From contig NZ_CP037422.1 of assembly GCF_007748175.1 (NCBI RefSeq), positions 6,779,952-6,843,951 of the forward strand: 64,000 nucleotides of DNA, read 5' to 3'. This DNA comes from Gimesia aquarii. GTDB taxonomy: Bacteria; Planctomycetota; Planctomycetia; Planctomycetales; Planctomycetaceae. Below are positions 56,089 to 64,000 of this stretch, piece by piece (within the stretch, counting starts at the first letter, position 1; each line of letters begins with the position of its first letter). Made by a program: the position numbers and the translations under genes. The notes under the pieces are model-generated. The model was not told where the DNA came from. It saw only the letters and a list, made by a program, of their open reading frames with translations, and made no database searches.

Positions 56089-57219
56089 ATGAAACCGCTC
56101 TCTCACTTCAAAAATGACGTTAAACTTACGTTACTCTTAATGACGATTCCTCTCGTTCTGTTTTTGATCGCACCCGGATTTTTTGTTTCGCAACCTACAT
56201 TGGCGGCTGAACATACTCATCCACATACTGAATCTGAAAACACATCGGAATCATCAACAGTTGCAAATGCGGATACAAAAGCACCAATCAGCATCATGTG
56301 GGCTTATACTCTATTGGGTGTTTATTGTAGTGTCATCGTATTCTCTTCCCTGCTGGGTGGGTGGTTACCATCACTCATTCGCTTGACTCACACGCGCATG
56401 GAAACGCTGATCAGTTTCGTCGGTGGGCTCATGCTGGGAATTGGCGTATTCCATCTGCTGCCTCACGCCGTAGCTGAAATGGGCTCCGTTGATCGCGCTG
56501 TCTGGTGGATGATGGCCGGTATCCTGACACTGTTTTTCCTGATCCGTACCTTCCATTTTCACCAACACGGCACCGTAGAGCTTGACGAGGACGAAGAACA
56601 CACGCACGATCATGACTGCGACCATCACCACGCTCATGCTCACGTGCACTCACATACGCATTCCCATAAATTGAGTTGGGTCGGTATTGCCTTAGGCTTA
56701 GCACTGCACACTCTGATTGACGGGCTGGCTTTGGGTGCGAGTATCATTGCCGAGCAACATCATGAAGTCTTTCTGTCTTTGTTCGGACTGGGAACGTTTC
56801 TGGCAATCACATTACATAAACCTCTCGATGCTGTTTCGATCACTTCTTTGATGGCTGCAGGAGGCTGGTCTGCAGGTTGGCGCAATGCCGTGAATATTGG
56901 TTTTGCTTTAATGTGCCCATTAGGAGCTTTGTTGTTTTTCCTGGGAGTTCAACAATTTTCGGAAAATCAACATATCATCATCGGATGCGCGCTTGCCTTT
57001 TCGGCGGGCGTATTTATCTGTATTTCTCTGGGAGACTTACTGCCGGAAATGGAATTTCATTCGCATAACCGGTTTCGACTCTCCTTTGTGCTACTGCTGG
57101 GTATCGCACTCGCATATGGAATTGGTTTCATTGAACCTGACCATGTCCATCACCATGGCAGTCATGGAGCGGATTCTTCAAATCACGAAGCCGAGCACTC
57201 ACACAATCACAGTCACTAG
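56089..57219 (+). CDS. ZIP family metal transporter
   Basis: About 376 residues from the ATG at 56089, the first ATG in the frame; the frame could start at a TTG 28 codons earlier, but no ribosome site supports that. The first hydrophobic segment ends near PTLAAEH and is followed by a His-rich stretch. Typical ZIP features: TM4 motif LHTLIDGLALGASI and TM5 LHKPLDAVS provide the metal site, and a His-rich cytoplasmic loop (EHTHDHDCDHHHAHAHVHSH) and His-rich C-terminus bind metal. Eight or so hydrophobic segments. It imports zinc or other divalent metal. It converges with the Fur-type regulator, stops 17 bases apart. Confidence 0.9.
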   Translation: MKPLSHFKNDVKLTLLLMTIPLVLFLIAPGFFVSQPTLAAEHTHPHTESENTSESSTVANADTKAPISIMWAYTLLGVYCSVIVFSSLLGGWLPSLIRLTHTRMETLISFVGGLMLGIGVFHLLPHAVAEMGSVDRAVWWMMAGILTLFFLIRTFHFHQHGTVELDEDEEHTHDHDCDHHHAHAHVHSHTHSHKLSWVGIALGLALHTLIDGLALGASIIAEQHHEVFLSLFGLGTFLAITLHKPLDAVSITSLMAAGGWSAGWRNAVNIGFALMCPLGALLFFLGVQQFSENQHIIIGCALAFSAGVFICISLGDLLPEMEFHSHNRFRLSFVLLLGIALAYGIGFIEPDHVHHHGSHGADSSNHEAEHSHNHSH

Positions 57220-57236
57220 ACGAGTTTTATTCCCGC

Positions 57237-57680
57237 TCAAGCTTCGTCGCATTCACTGCAAATTCCCTTCAGGAGAATTTCTGTCACTTTTCCTACCTGA
57301 GACCAATGCTTATTACTGGGTGTCTTGAATTCGACATCATGGAGACAGGAAACACTGCCACATTCGGTACAGACAAAATGAGGGTGCTCAGCATCCTCCG
57401 GTTCATTGGGATCGCGTAATTCAAATCGCCACGCATGATCTCCAAGTTCTGTTCGTTTGACGAGCCCCGCTTCAGCAAGATCGATGAGATTACGATAGAC
57501 GGTCGCCTTGTCGAATCCCATCGGCGTCAGATCTTCGGCAATCTCTGCGTGCGTAAGAGGTGATGAGGCCTGACGTAGAAACTGAATGACTGTAATTCGG
57601 GCCGCAGTGCTTCGCAGGCCACTATTTCGCACCAGTGTGCGAATTTCATCAATTTCTTCTGCCTGGGACAGATTTTTCAT
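57237..57680 (-). CDS. Fur family transcription regulator (Zur-like by context)
   Basis: The ATG at 57680 gives 147 residues, the usual Fur length; a GTG start seven codons earlier is possible. The N-terminal winged-helix part contains SGLRSTAARITVIQFLRQAS and KATVYRNLIDLAEAGLVKR, the DNA-recognition region. HPHFVCTECG, then CLHDV and CSEC, supply His ligands and two Cys pairs for structural zinc. The family represses metal genes. Zur-type function is suggested by the adjoining ZIP transporter and the P1B ATPase a few kilobases away; PerR or Fur cannot be excluded. Confidence 0.88.
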   Translation of the reverse strand: MKNLSQAEEIDEIRTLVRNSGLRSTAARITVIQFLRQASSPLTHAEIAEDLTPMGFDKATVYRNLIDLAEAGLVKRTELGDHAWRFELRDPNEPEDAEHPHFVCTECGSVSCLHDVEFKTPSNKHWSQVGKVTEILLKGICSECDEA

Positions 57681-57793
57681 TGCGATATATCCGGGTGCCA
57701 CATCGGGTCATTAAATAAAAACAATCCACTTCGTCAGGGCTATGTTAACAATTATATACACAGATTACGAGATTCAGGATCATAATTGTCGGT

Positions 57794-58360
57794 TCAATCT
57801 CTATTATGAGCTTTCTTTACAGGCGGATCATAGCCTCGAATGCGGGGAATCCAACATCGAATCGCCCGTCGATAATCGGAATACTCCTCTTTAAATCGCA
57901 GTAAAAGATCATGCTCTTCAATAGGTCGCACATAGTAGTTCCAAAGAAAAAAACCGATGATGACGTAGATCAATGTAAGCCATGAGCCAACATAGAAAGC
58001 GACAGCAATACCTTGTGTTAAACCAGCGATGGCCATGGGATTCCGTACATAACGATAAGGACCCACAATGACCAGTTGGCGTGCTGAATCGAGGGGAAGT
58101 GGTGTTCCTCGACCGTAAATACCCATAATAGCTCCACTCATCAAACCCAGGCTCCCTCCTAGTACAAACAAGACGATACCCAAAATTCGCTGTCCTGAAA
58201 AATGGAAATGAATCTCACCCCACAACTGTTCCAACCACACAAGACCACCGGGGATCACAAACAAAAACAATCCCCAGAAAATCGTTGTCTGGAGAAAGAT
58301 TTTGAGCAAGATCCACCAAAGTGGGGAGTCCTCAGCCGCCGGGACAAAATAGGTCTTCAT
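57794..58360 (-). CDS. Membrane methyltransferase of the isoprenylcysteine carboxyl methyltransferase/PEMT type
   Basis: The start is taken at the ATG at 58360, 9 bases after GAGGAAG; a GTG six codons upstream is less likely. 188 residues with four or five hydrophobic segments. The conserved end GPYRYVRNPM (S-adenosylmethionine-binding region of the ICMT/PEMT superfamily), then EEHDLLLRFKEEYSDYRR and WIPR are diagnostic. Such small bacterial proteins methylate isoprenylated or lipid substrates; the substrate here is not known. The gene follows a small membrane protein gene in the same direction, with a gap of 55 bases, so they may be co-transcribed. Confidence 0.85.
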   Translation of the reverse strand: MKTYFVPAAEDSPLWWILLKIFLQTTIFWGLFLFVIPGGLVWLEQLWGEIHFHFSGQRILGIVLFVLGGSLGLMSGAIMGIYGRGTPLPLDSARQLVIVGPYRYVRNPMAIAGLTQGIAVAFYVGSWLTLIYVIIGFFLWNYYVRPIEEHDLLLRFKEEYSDYRRAIRCWIPRIRGYDPPVKKAHNRD

Positions 58361-58415
58361 TGATATGTGCTTCCTCACAATGGCGTCGGCTCACAACCAT
58401 CAACAATGAGGGATC

Positions 58416-58826
58416 TCAATCCCCGGGATGCGTTTCACTACTTCGAACAACGCTACAGACATAGAACATGACGAACATACAAAACAACATAATCAGAGTC
58501 CCCAACCATCCCCCTCTCGTTGAGAGACTCAACGCGAGACAGTAGAGACTGGCATAAGCAATGCCTCCGGTTAAAAAATAAAGAACAGGCTGAACCCAGC
58601 CCCGGTTTTTCCTCCATCCATAAGCAACCATCAATGAACAGAGAATAAAAATAAATAAATCGGGCAGCCAGAACGAAATCAACACACGATCCGGAAGCAT
58701 ATCCGATAGAAAAAATGAGCGACTCGCTGGCACACTAAACAGTAGACACCACCATAAAATGCCGCCAATTCCCTGTGCAAATAAATAAAGAGTTAGCCAT
58801 TTTTTCACATACAGAGATAATTTCAT
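58416..58826 (-). CDS. Small integral membrane protein, hypothetical
   Basis: About 136 residues from an ATG at 58826; the frame extends nine codons upstream to a GTG. Four hydrophobic segments, for example KKWLTLYLFAQGIGGILWWC, RVLISFWLPDLFIFILCSL and TLIMLFCMFVMFYVCSVV. It has no recognised motif, and the Cys residues lie in membrane segments. It shares direction with the methyltransferase gene downstream and may be in the same transcript. Confidence 0.6.
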   Translation of the reverse strand: MKLSLYVKKWLTLYLFAQGIGGILWWCLLFSVPASRSFFLSDMLPDRVLISFWLPDLFIFILCSLMVAYGWRKNRGWVQPVLYFLTGGIAYASLYCLALSLSTRGGWLGTLIMLFCMFVMFYVCSVVRSSETHPGD

Positions 58827-58969
58827 ATTGCTAATCGTCACAGAAACGAACACGATGATAAGAGAGATTTGAAAATTTTATCCTCATTATGATAGCCTGA
58901 CAGGCTCCGAACGACATCGTCAGACTTCAGATTGCTGAAAATCCCACCAGAATAAAGGCCACTAATCAT

Positions 58970-60265
58970 ATGAAACAACTGCTCTTTGCCACCTTGACCC
59001 TCTTAAGCATATTCGTAGTCTCTATGCAAACGGCGCAGGCACAGCGTCCTAAACCCAATTATGATGAAGCAAAGGTTCCGCAATATAAATTACCCGCTGT
59101 TTTGAAAACTTCTGATGGCAGGAAGGTCGACTCTGCTGAACTTTGGTGGAAAGTCAGACGCCCGGAAATTCTGCATCTGTTTGAAAGTGAAGTCTATGGA
59201 AAAAGTCCGGCACCACCAGAAAATATTCTGTTCGAAGTGATATCACAAAAAAATGATGCACTGCATGGCAAAGCAATCCGAAAAGAGGTTTCCGTCTTTT
59301 TTTCCGGAAAAAAAGAAGAGCCCCGTATGGACCTGCTGATTTACTTGCCGGCCAAAGCTACGAAACCGGTGCCGGTCTTCATGGGACTCAATTTCTATGG
59401 TAATCACACCATTGCCAATGATCCTGAAATCACACTCTCAACCAAATGGATGCGGGCCAATAAAGCGAAAGCTATCGTCAATCATCGAGCGACTGAAAAA
59501 TCAAGAGGCACCTCGGCCTCGCGCTGGGCTATTGATGAAATCCTTGACCGTGGCTATGGGTTAGTTGCCATTTATTGTGGTGACATTGATCCTGATTATG
59601 ACGATGGCTTTCAAAACGGCATTCATCCTCTGTTTAATAAGGCAGGACAAAAGAAGCCTGCGGCCGACGAATGGGGCACTATTGCCGCCTGGGCCTGGGG
59701 CTTGAGTCGTGCAATGGATTATCTCGAAACAGACGATCAAATCGATCAAAAGCATGTCGCCCTCATCGGTCATTCACGACTTGGCAAAACATCGCTTTGG
59801 GCCGGAGCACAAGATCAACGCTTTGCACTGGTCATTTCCAATAATTCTGGTTGCGGAGGCGCCGCCCTCAGCCGCCGTCGTTTTGGCGAAACACTGAATG
59901 TAATCAACAATGCATTCCCGCATTGGTTTTGTGATAATTTCAATAAGTACATTGACAAAGAAGAGCAACTTCCCGTTGATCAACACATGCTGGTCTCTTT
60001 AATTGCACCCCGTCCTGTATATGTAGCCAGCGCAGTTGAGGACCGCTGGGCAGATCCACGTGGTGAGTTCTTATCTGTACTGAATGCAGAGCCAGTCTAT
60101 AAATTATTGGGAACTTCCGGATTCGGCGCAAAACAGATGCCGGAAGTCAATCAACCCGTACAGCAGCAGATGGGATATCATATTCGTACCGGCAAACATG
60201 ATGTAATCGATTATGACTGGAAGCAATACCTCGATTTCGCAGATCGACACTTTCGTGGCAGCTGA
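58970..60265 (+). CDS. Secreted CE15-like (glucuronoyl esterase-type) alpha/beta hydrolase
   Basis: 431 residues with a signal peptide ending near TAQAQ. The sequence has the features of bacterial CE15 esterases: MGLNFYGNHTI near the oxyanion region, RGYGLVAIYCGDIDPDYDDG, the nucleophile motif ALIGHSRLGKTSLWAGAQDQ (Ser in GHSRLGK), SNNSGCGGAALSRRRFGETL, and a C-terminal GKHDVIDYDW with the probable catalytic His. The family cleaves ester bonds between glucuronoxylan and lignin or related substrates; the natural marine target is unknown. Together with the sulfatase it fits a polysaccharide-degrading lifestyle. AAAGG lies 14 bases before the ATG. Confidence 0.88.
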   Translation: MKQLLFATLTLLSIFVVSMQTAQAQRPKPNYDEAKVPQYKLPAVLKTSDGRKVDSAELWWKVRRPEILHLFESEVYGKSPAPPENILFEVISQKNDALHGKAIRKEVSVFFSGKKEEPRMDLLIYLPAKATKPVPVFMGLNFYGNHTIANDPEITLSTKWMRANKAKAIVNHRATEKSRGTSASRWAIDEILDRGYGLVAIYCGDIDPDYDDGFQNGIHPLFNKAGQKKPAADEWGTIAAWAWGLSRAMDYLETDDQIDQKHVALIGHSRLGKTSLWAGAQDQRFALVISNNSGCGGAALSRRRFGETLNVINNAFPHWFCDNFNKYIDKEEQLPVDQHMLVSLIAPRPVYVASAVEDRWADPRGEFLSVLNAEPVYKLLGTSGFGAKQMPEVNQPVQQQMGYHIRTGKHDVIDYDWKQYLDFADRHFRGS

Positions 60266-60479
60266 ACCCCATAGATCTAACCTCTCTCGACGACGAAGTT
60301 GAATCAAGAGCTACGTATTTGGTGATTTATCAGCAGAAATACCAGTGCACAAAGTACGTGTATCGTGGGTTTTCGCTGCTCCAGAAGGAGATTTCGACAA
60401 CGCCGCTTGCCTCAGCCAGAAGTGCCACGATAATATGAATGTTTCACACTTTACCACTTTAAATTGATTTCGCGATTCC

Positions 60480-63400
60480 ATGATGATGAATAACCGTATC
60501 CGGCCCCTCTTCTCATATGACTTACGTATCGGCAAAATTTGTCTGATTTTCCTGGCATTCACATTTTTGCCTGTTCAGTTTGTTCTTGCTGATAAAGCGT
60601 CCGATGAATTTCAGCTGGCGATCGGCCTGTACAAACAAAACCGCTGGGAACTGGCGACAGAAACATTTCAAAAATATTTGAAGAATTATCCTAAGCACGC
60701 CAGCGTTCCTTTGGCTAAGTTTTATCTCGGCCTGACTCTCGTTAATCAACAAAAGTATCGGGAAGCGAGAGACGTCCTCAGAAACTTTGTAAAAGAGTAC
60801 CCCCAAAACCAGAATAGACCCGATGCACTTTATCGCATCGGTGAATGCAGTTACTTGCTGGATGACCTGGAAGCAGCGGACAAAGAATTCACAGAATTTC
60901 TCAAACTCCATCCTAAGCACGCACTGGAAGAGTGGGCCTACCCTTATTTTGGTGATGTCATGCTTAGGCGTGGCAAATCCGAAATGGCTGTAAAAAGTTT
61001 TCAGAGATCATTAGAACGCCACCCTAAAGGAGCCATGCGCGAAGATGCTGAATTTGGTCTCGCATCAGCTTACTTGCAAAATAAACAACCGGCAGAAGCC
61101 GAAAAACGATTTAAAGAAATCGCCGACAAAAAAAATCACTCCCGCGCCAGTGATGCTCAAATGTCGCTAGCCACCTCTTTATTTGATCGTAAACAGTTTA
61201 AAGCGGCTGCAAATGCGTTTCTGGAAATACCTGAGAAGTTCCCTGAGAGCCCCCTTGGTACAACCGCGCGACTTAATGCAGGTTATGCATTTTACGATCT
61301 AAATGAGTATGCCAAAGCAATCGAGCAGTTTGATCTCGTTGCCAAAGATCCGAAACAAACTGCGAATGCCTTGTATTGGAAGGGAGTCAGTCTGAAAGGA
61401 GTGCAGAAATTTCCTGAAGCAATCGCGGTCTTAGAACAAACACTCAAATCAAAACCCAGTCCAGAGCAAAAAGAGTTAGCGACCTATCAACTGGCGGATA
61501 CTCTGTTACGCTCTGGAGAACCAGCCAAGGCAAAGCCTTTATTTCTTGATTTCATAAAACAATGGCCAACCAGTGATCTCGCCGATGACAGTTTACATTT
61601 TGCCATCGAATCTGCACTGCTGAACGATCAATTAACGGAAGCGGCACAACTGGCAATGCAGTTTGAAAAGGAGTACCCACAGAGTGGTCTGCGGCTGCAT
61701 CAGGAACTGCTGAAAGGCCGTATTCGAGATGCATTGGGTAGCACCGAAGATCTGAAAATCGCTTTGGCTCATTTTCAAAATGTACTTGCACAAACCAAGC
61801 TTGAGAACACAAAACTACTGGCACGGTTGTATCTGGCACGCACGTTCCAAAAATTGAATCAATTTGACAAGTCAGTAGAAGTGCTGGAGCCGTATTTAAA
61901 CGACCCTAAAGTCAACAAACAATCAAGCGAATACGCCGACGCACTGGTTCTGCAAAGCAGTAGCTTCAGTTCTCTAAAGAAGTATGCCGAGGCAGAAACT
62001 CTTTCTACCGAATATCTCAAGCAATTCCCAAATGGTCCTAGAGTTAATCAGATCCTTGCCAATCTGATTATTATCACTAATAAAAATAATAAACCCCAGG
62101 AAGTTGATAAATATCTCGATCAATTGAAAGCACGCAAACCAGATACTGAGTTGTTGCTTCGGACCTATAGTCAGTTAGCAGAAAGAAACTACGAGCAAAA
62201 GCAGTGGAAACGCGCAAAAAAATTCTTCGCTGAAATCGTAAAACCCGGATTGGATACTCCAGAATATCCGGCTGCACTCTCGGGATTGGCCTGGTCAGAA
62301 TTTCAACTCGAAGAGTATGCATCTGCGGCAAAACATTTTGAACAATTTGTCCAAGAGTTTCCAGAAAGCCCCTTGGCTGCTGAAGCAACTTTCATGCAGG
62401 GGCGCAGTCTGGAAGACAATAAACAACTGGAGGCAGCCGCCACTGTTTTCCAGAACGCGTTGACCAAATTTGCCCCTTCGCGTTATGCAATGCTCTCGGG
62501 TTTACAGGCAGCACGAACGTTATTCAAACTCAATAAAATCGATGCCGTTAACGAAGCCTACGAAACCCTCTTGCAGAAATTCCCCAAACCTGAGAATCTC
62601 GACAAAATTCTTGATGAGTGGGCTTTGATCAACTACGAGGCAGAGCGATTTGAAATGTCAGATACGATCTTTCAGCGCCTGGTGCAAGAGACCCCCAATA
62701 GCGATCTAGCTGATAACGCACGTTTGAGTCTGGCAGAAAGTGAATTGATCGCCGGTAAATTACAGGTAGCCGCAAAAGCATTCGATGAATTACAAGCCTC
62801 TGCAAAGTCTGATGAAAAAGTACAACAAGTCTCCCTTTATCGGCTGATTGAAATTTATCTGGAGTTGAAAAAATGGGACCTCGTCGAAAAATTTGCCAGA
62901 GAATTGCTCAAACGATTTCCCAAAAATGAATACGCATCCTTTGCTCAATTCCATCAGGCAGAAGCGGCCTTGTATCTAAATCAGACCAAAACAGCACAGG
63001 AAGAACTACTGAAAATCGTCAATGACGATAAAAGTGCGAAACTGGGTCAGGAACCCTGGTATCCGCGCGCGTGGGTACTTTTAGCAGAAACATACTTTCG
63101 ACAGAAAAAATATGATGATGTGCAAAAAACAGTGGAGCGTTTTCGTAGCTGGGATGCGAAAAACCCCTTCCTCTATCAAGCAGAAGAAGTTCTGGGACGC
63201 AGCTTGAAAAATCAGGCAAAATTTGAAGAGGCACGCAAAGTATTTCAACAAATCACAGAATCTGAAAATAGCAGACGCACCGAAACCGCAGCCAAGTGCC
63301 AATTTCTTCTGGCAGAAACTTTGATGATTCAAGAAAAATTCAAAGCAGCACTTCTGGCGTATTTGCAGGTTGATATTCAGTACAAATTTCCCGAATGGCA

Positions 63401-63569
63401 AGCCCCTGCACTCTTTCAAGCCGGTACCTGCCATGAAGCGCTGAACGAATGGACTCAAGCTTTAAAAACGTATCAGGATTTTCTGAAACGTTTCCCTGAA
63501 CATGAACTGGTTCCTCGTGCCAAAGAGCGGATGAAAACAGTTCAAGCCAAGATAAGTCGCAATAAATAA
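60480..63569 (+). CDS. Large exported TPR protein
   Basis: 1029 residues. Three ATG codons stand in a row at the start, so the exact one is unsure. A hydrophobic segment (about 17-36) ending near VLADK acts as a signal peptide. The rest is TPR-type helical repeats, for example ELATETFQKYLKNYPKHASV, EAADKEFTEFLKLHPKHALE and TALKTYQDFLKRFPEHELVP-like units, of the BamD/YbgF type that hold extracellular or periplasmic scaffolds. The next gene (63791) has the same direction, with a weak six-pair hairpin at 63576-63592 between. In planctomycetes such TPR genes often precede ExbB/TolQ-type genes, which would fit. Confidence 0.85.
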   Translation: MMMNNRIRPLFSYDLRIGKICLIFLAFTFLPVQFVLADKASDEFQLAIGLYKQNRWELATETFQKYLKNYPKHASVPLAKFYLGLTLVNQQKYREARDVLRNFVKEYPQNQNRPDALYRIGECSYLLDDLEAADKEFTEFLKLHPKHALEEWAYPYFGDVMLRRGKSEMAVKSFQRSLERHPKGAMREDAEFGLASAYLQNKQPAEAEKRFKEIADKKNHSRASDAQMSLATSLFDRKQFKAAANAFLEIPEKFPESPLGTTARLNAGYAFYDLNEYAKAIEQFDLVAKDPKQTANALYWKGVSLKGVQKFPEAIAVLEQTLKSKPSPEQKELATYQLADTLLRSGEPAKAKPLFLDFIKQWPTSDLADDSLHFAIESALLNDQLTEAAQLAMQFEKEYPQSGLRLHQELLKGRIRDALGSTEDLKIALAHFQNVLAQTKLENTKLLARLYLARTFQKLNQFDKSVEVLEPYLNDPKVNKQSSEYADALVLQSSSFSSLKKYAEAETLSTEYLKQFPNGPRVNQILANLIIITNKNNKPQEVDKYLDQLKARKPDTELLLRTYSQLAERNYEQKQWKRAKKFFAEIVKPGLDTPEYPAALSGLAWSEFQLEEYASAAKHFEQFVQEFPESPLAAEATFMQGRSLEDNKQLEAAATVFQNALTKFAPSRYAMLSGLQAARTLFKLNKIDAVNEAYETLLQKFPKPENLDKILDEWALINYEAERFEMSDTIFQRLVQETPNSDLADNARLSLAESELIAGKLQVAAKAFDELQASAKSDEKVQQVSLYRLIEIYLELKKWDLVEKFARELLKRFPKNEYASFAQFHQAEAALYLNQTKTAQEELLKIVNDDKSAKLGQEPWYPRAWVLLAETYFRQKKYDDVQKTVERFRSWDAKNPFLYQAEEVLGRSLKNQAKFEEARKVFQQITESENSRRTETAAKCQFLLAETLMIQEKFKAALLAYLQVDIQYKFPEWQAPALFQAGTCHEALNEWTQALKTYQDFLKRFPEHELVPRAKERMKTVQAKISRNK

Positions 63570-63790
63570 CCCAAAGTAAGATTTTGTCTTACAAACGTTT
63601 GATCAGGAAATTTGATTCCAGGCTCGACGGGAAAGCCAATCTGGCGTAAACTAGACCGCTTCTTACAATCGTATGTTGACTTACGATAAAGTACTAACGG
63701 GGCAAATGCTGCTACGAGTAACCCAAATCTGGATCAGATAACAGAGGCACTTAGCCAGTCCCCTTCATTTTAGCGTGACAATTATTTCTC

Positions 63791-64000
63791 ATGGTCAATT
63801 TTATCAGCAATCAACAAAATCCCTCCGCTGATCATCCCCATCGAGGAAAATCTACAAACTTCACATTCATGTGGTTCTCCCGACTACTGCTACCGTTCGT
63901 CGTGATTAGCGTTACCGCTCTACTTCTGATATCCAGCTCCACGGAAGCACAAGAACGATTACCCAAAGTGGTAGAACCCGTCGATGGAGGATTTGTGGAA
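63791..64000 (+). CDS. Start of an exported or membrane protein, truncated by window end
   Basis: An ATG at 63791 opens a frame that stays open to the last base (70 codons). After a basic start (NQQNPSADHPHRGKSTNFTF) there is a hydrophobic segment WFSRLLLPFVVISVTALLLI and then SSSTEAQERL, a likely signal-peptide cleavage region. The visible part carries no domain. Behind a large TPR gene, an ExbB/TolQ-type proton-channel protein with a long signal-like N-terminus is plausible, but this cannot be proved. Confidence 0.55.
   Translation, partial: MVNFISNQQNPSADHPHRGKSTNFTFMWFSRLLLPFVVISVTALLLISSSTEAQERLPKVVEPVDGGFVE

Noticed and set aside
1-64000. CRISPR arrays, tRNA or rRNA genes, insertion sequences and transposases
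   Set aside because: I found no regularly spaced short direct repeats, no tRNA-like or rRNA sequence, and no transposase motifs. The repeats present are protein-coding repeats and local duplications.

Overview
The window looks like a chromosomal piece of a planctomycete, most likely order Planctomycetales and possibly Gimesia-like. That placement is an inference from gene families, not from a marker gene. The supporting families are two intact DUF1559 pseudopilin-like proteins, an FGE domain fused to the end of a Ser/Thr kinase, a secreted sulfatase, a PQQ-propeller protein, a CE15-type esterase, Cys-rich secreted proteins, and very large surface proteins carrying an N-terminal LEDRTLLT motif. 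Base composition is moderate by eye, with somewhat GC-richer genes between about 37 and 47 kb. I see no rRNA, tRNA, CRISPR array or insertion sequence.

Region 1 (1-11.5 kb): the 3' end of a kinase/FGE gene; a segmental duplication in which [small secreted protein + DUF1559 gene + upstream decayed gene] occurs twice, the second copy keeping only a 48-codon stub of the DUF1559 gene; a small hypothetical gene; a secreted sulfatase; and a large membrane-anchored TPR protein.

Region 2 (12.1-34.5 kb) is the striking part. Four giant secreted proteins lie in tandem on the + strand. Each has a basic N-terminus ending in LEDRT(L/M)LT and a variable exposed body. In the first the body is Calx-beta repeats plus about 21 FG-GAP units; in the other three it is CSLREA-type beta-solenoids. 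All then share a C-terminal cassette: a cohesin-like domain, a two-repeat dockerin-like module, a metzincin-type HExxHxxGxxH segment and an identical-style tail ending in VPF. The cassettes of the first three genes align without gaps and are almost identical in DNA, with mosaic differences that point to gene conversion. The fourth copy has lost the zinc motif. Genes 2-4 also share a block just before the start codon that can form a small hairpin with a compensatory base change. This looks like a modular, recombining surface-protein locus.

Region 3 (34.7-48 kb): a small PGPGW-type membrane protein; an LRR gene interrupted by one in-frame stop; a PQQ-propeller protein; two small secreted proteins; an Eis-like acetyltransferase; an enolase-superfamily enzyme; a secretin-domain protein; a hypothetical gene followed by a possible attC-like sequence; and a second intact DUF1559 protein. 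Intergenic DNA here is long and contains gene fragments.

Region 4 (48-64 kb): an M24 aminopeptidase, a zinc-type P1B ATPase, an AroD-AroE fusion with several catalytic residues missing, a Cys-rich secreted protein, an OprP/OprO-like porin, a ZIP transporter convergent with a Fur/Zur-type regulator, an isoprenylcysteine-methyltransferase-like membrane enzyme, a CE15-like esterase, a large TPR protein, and the start of a secreted or membrane protein cut by the window edge. The P1B ATPase, ZIP transporter and Fur-type regulator suggest a zinc or related metal homeostasis neighbourhood.
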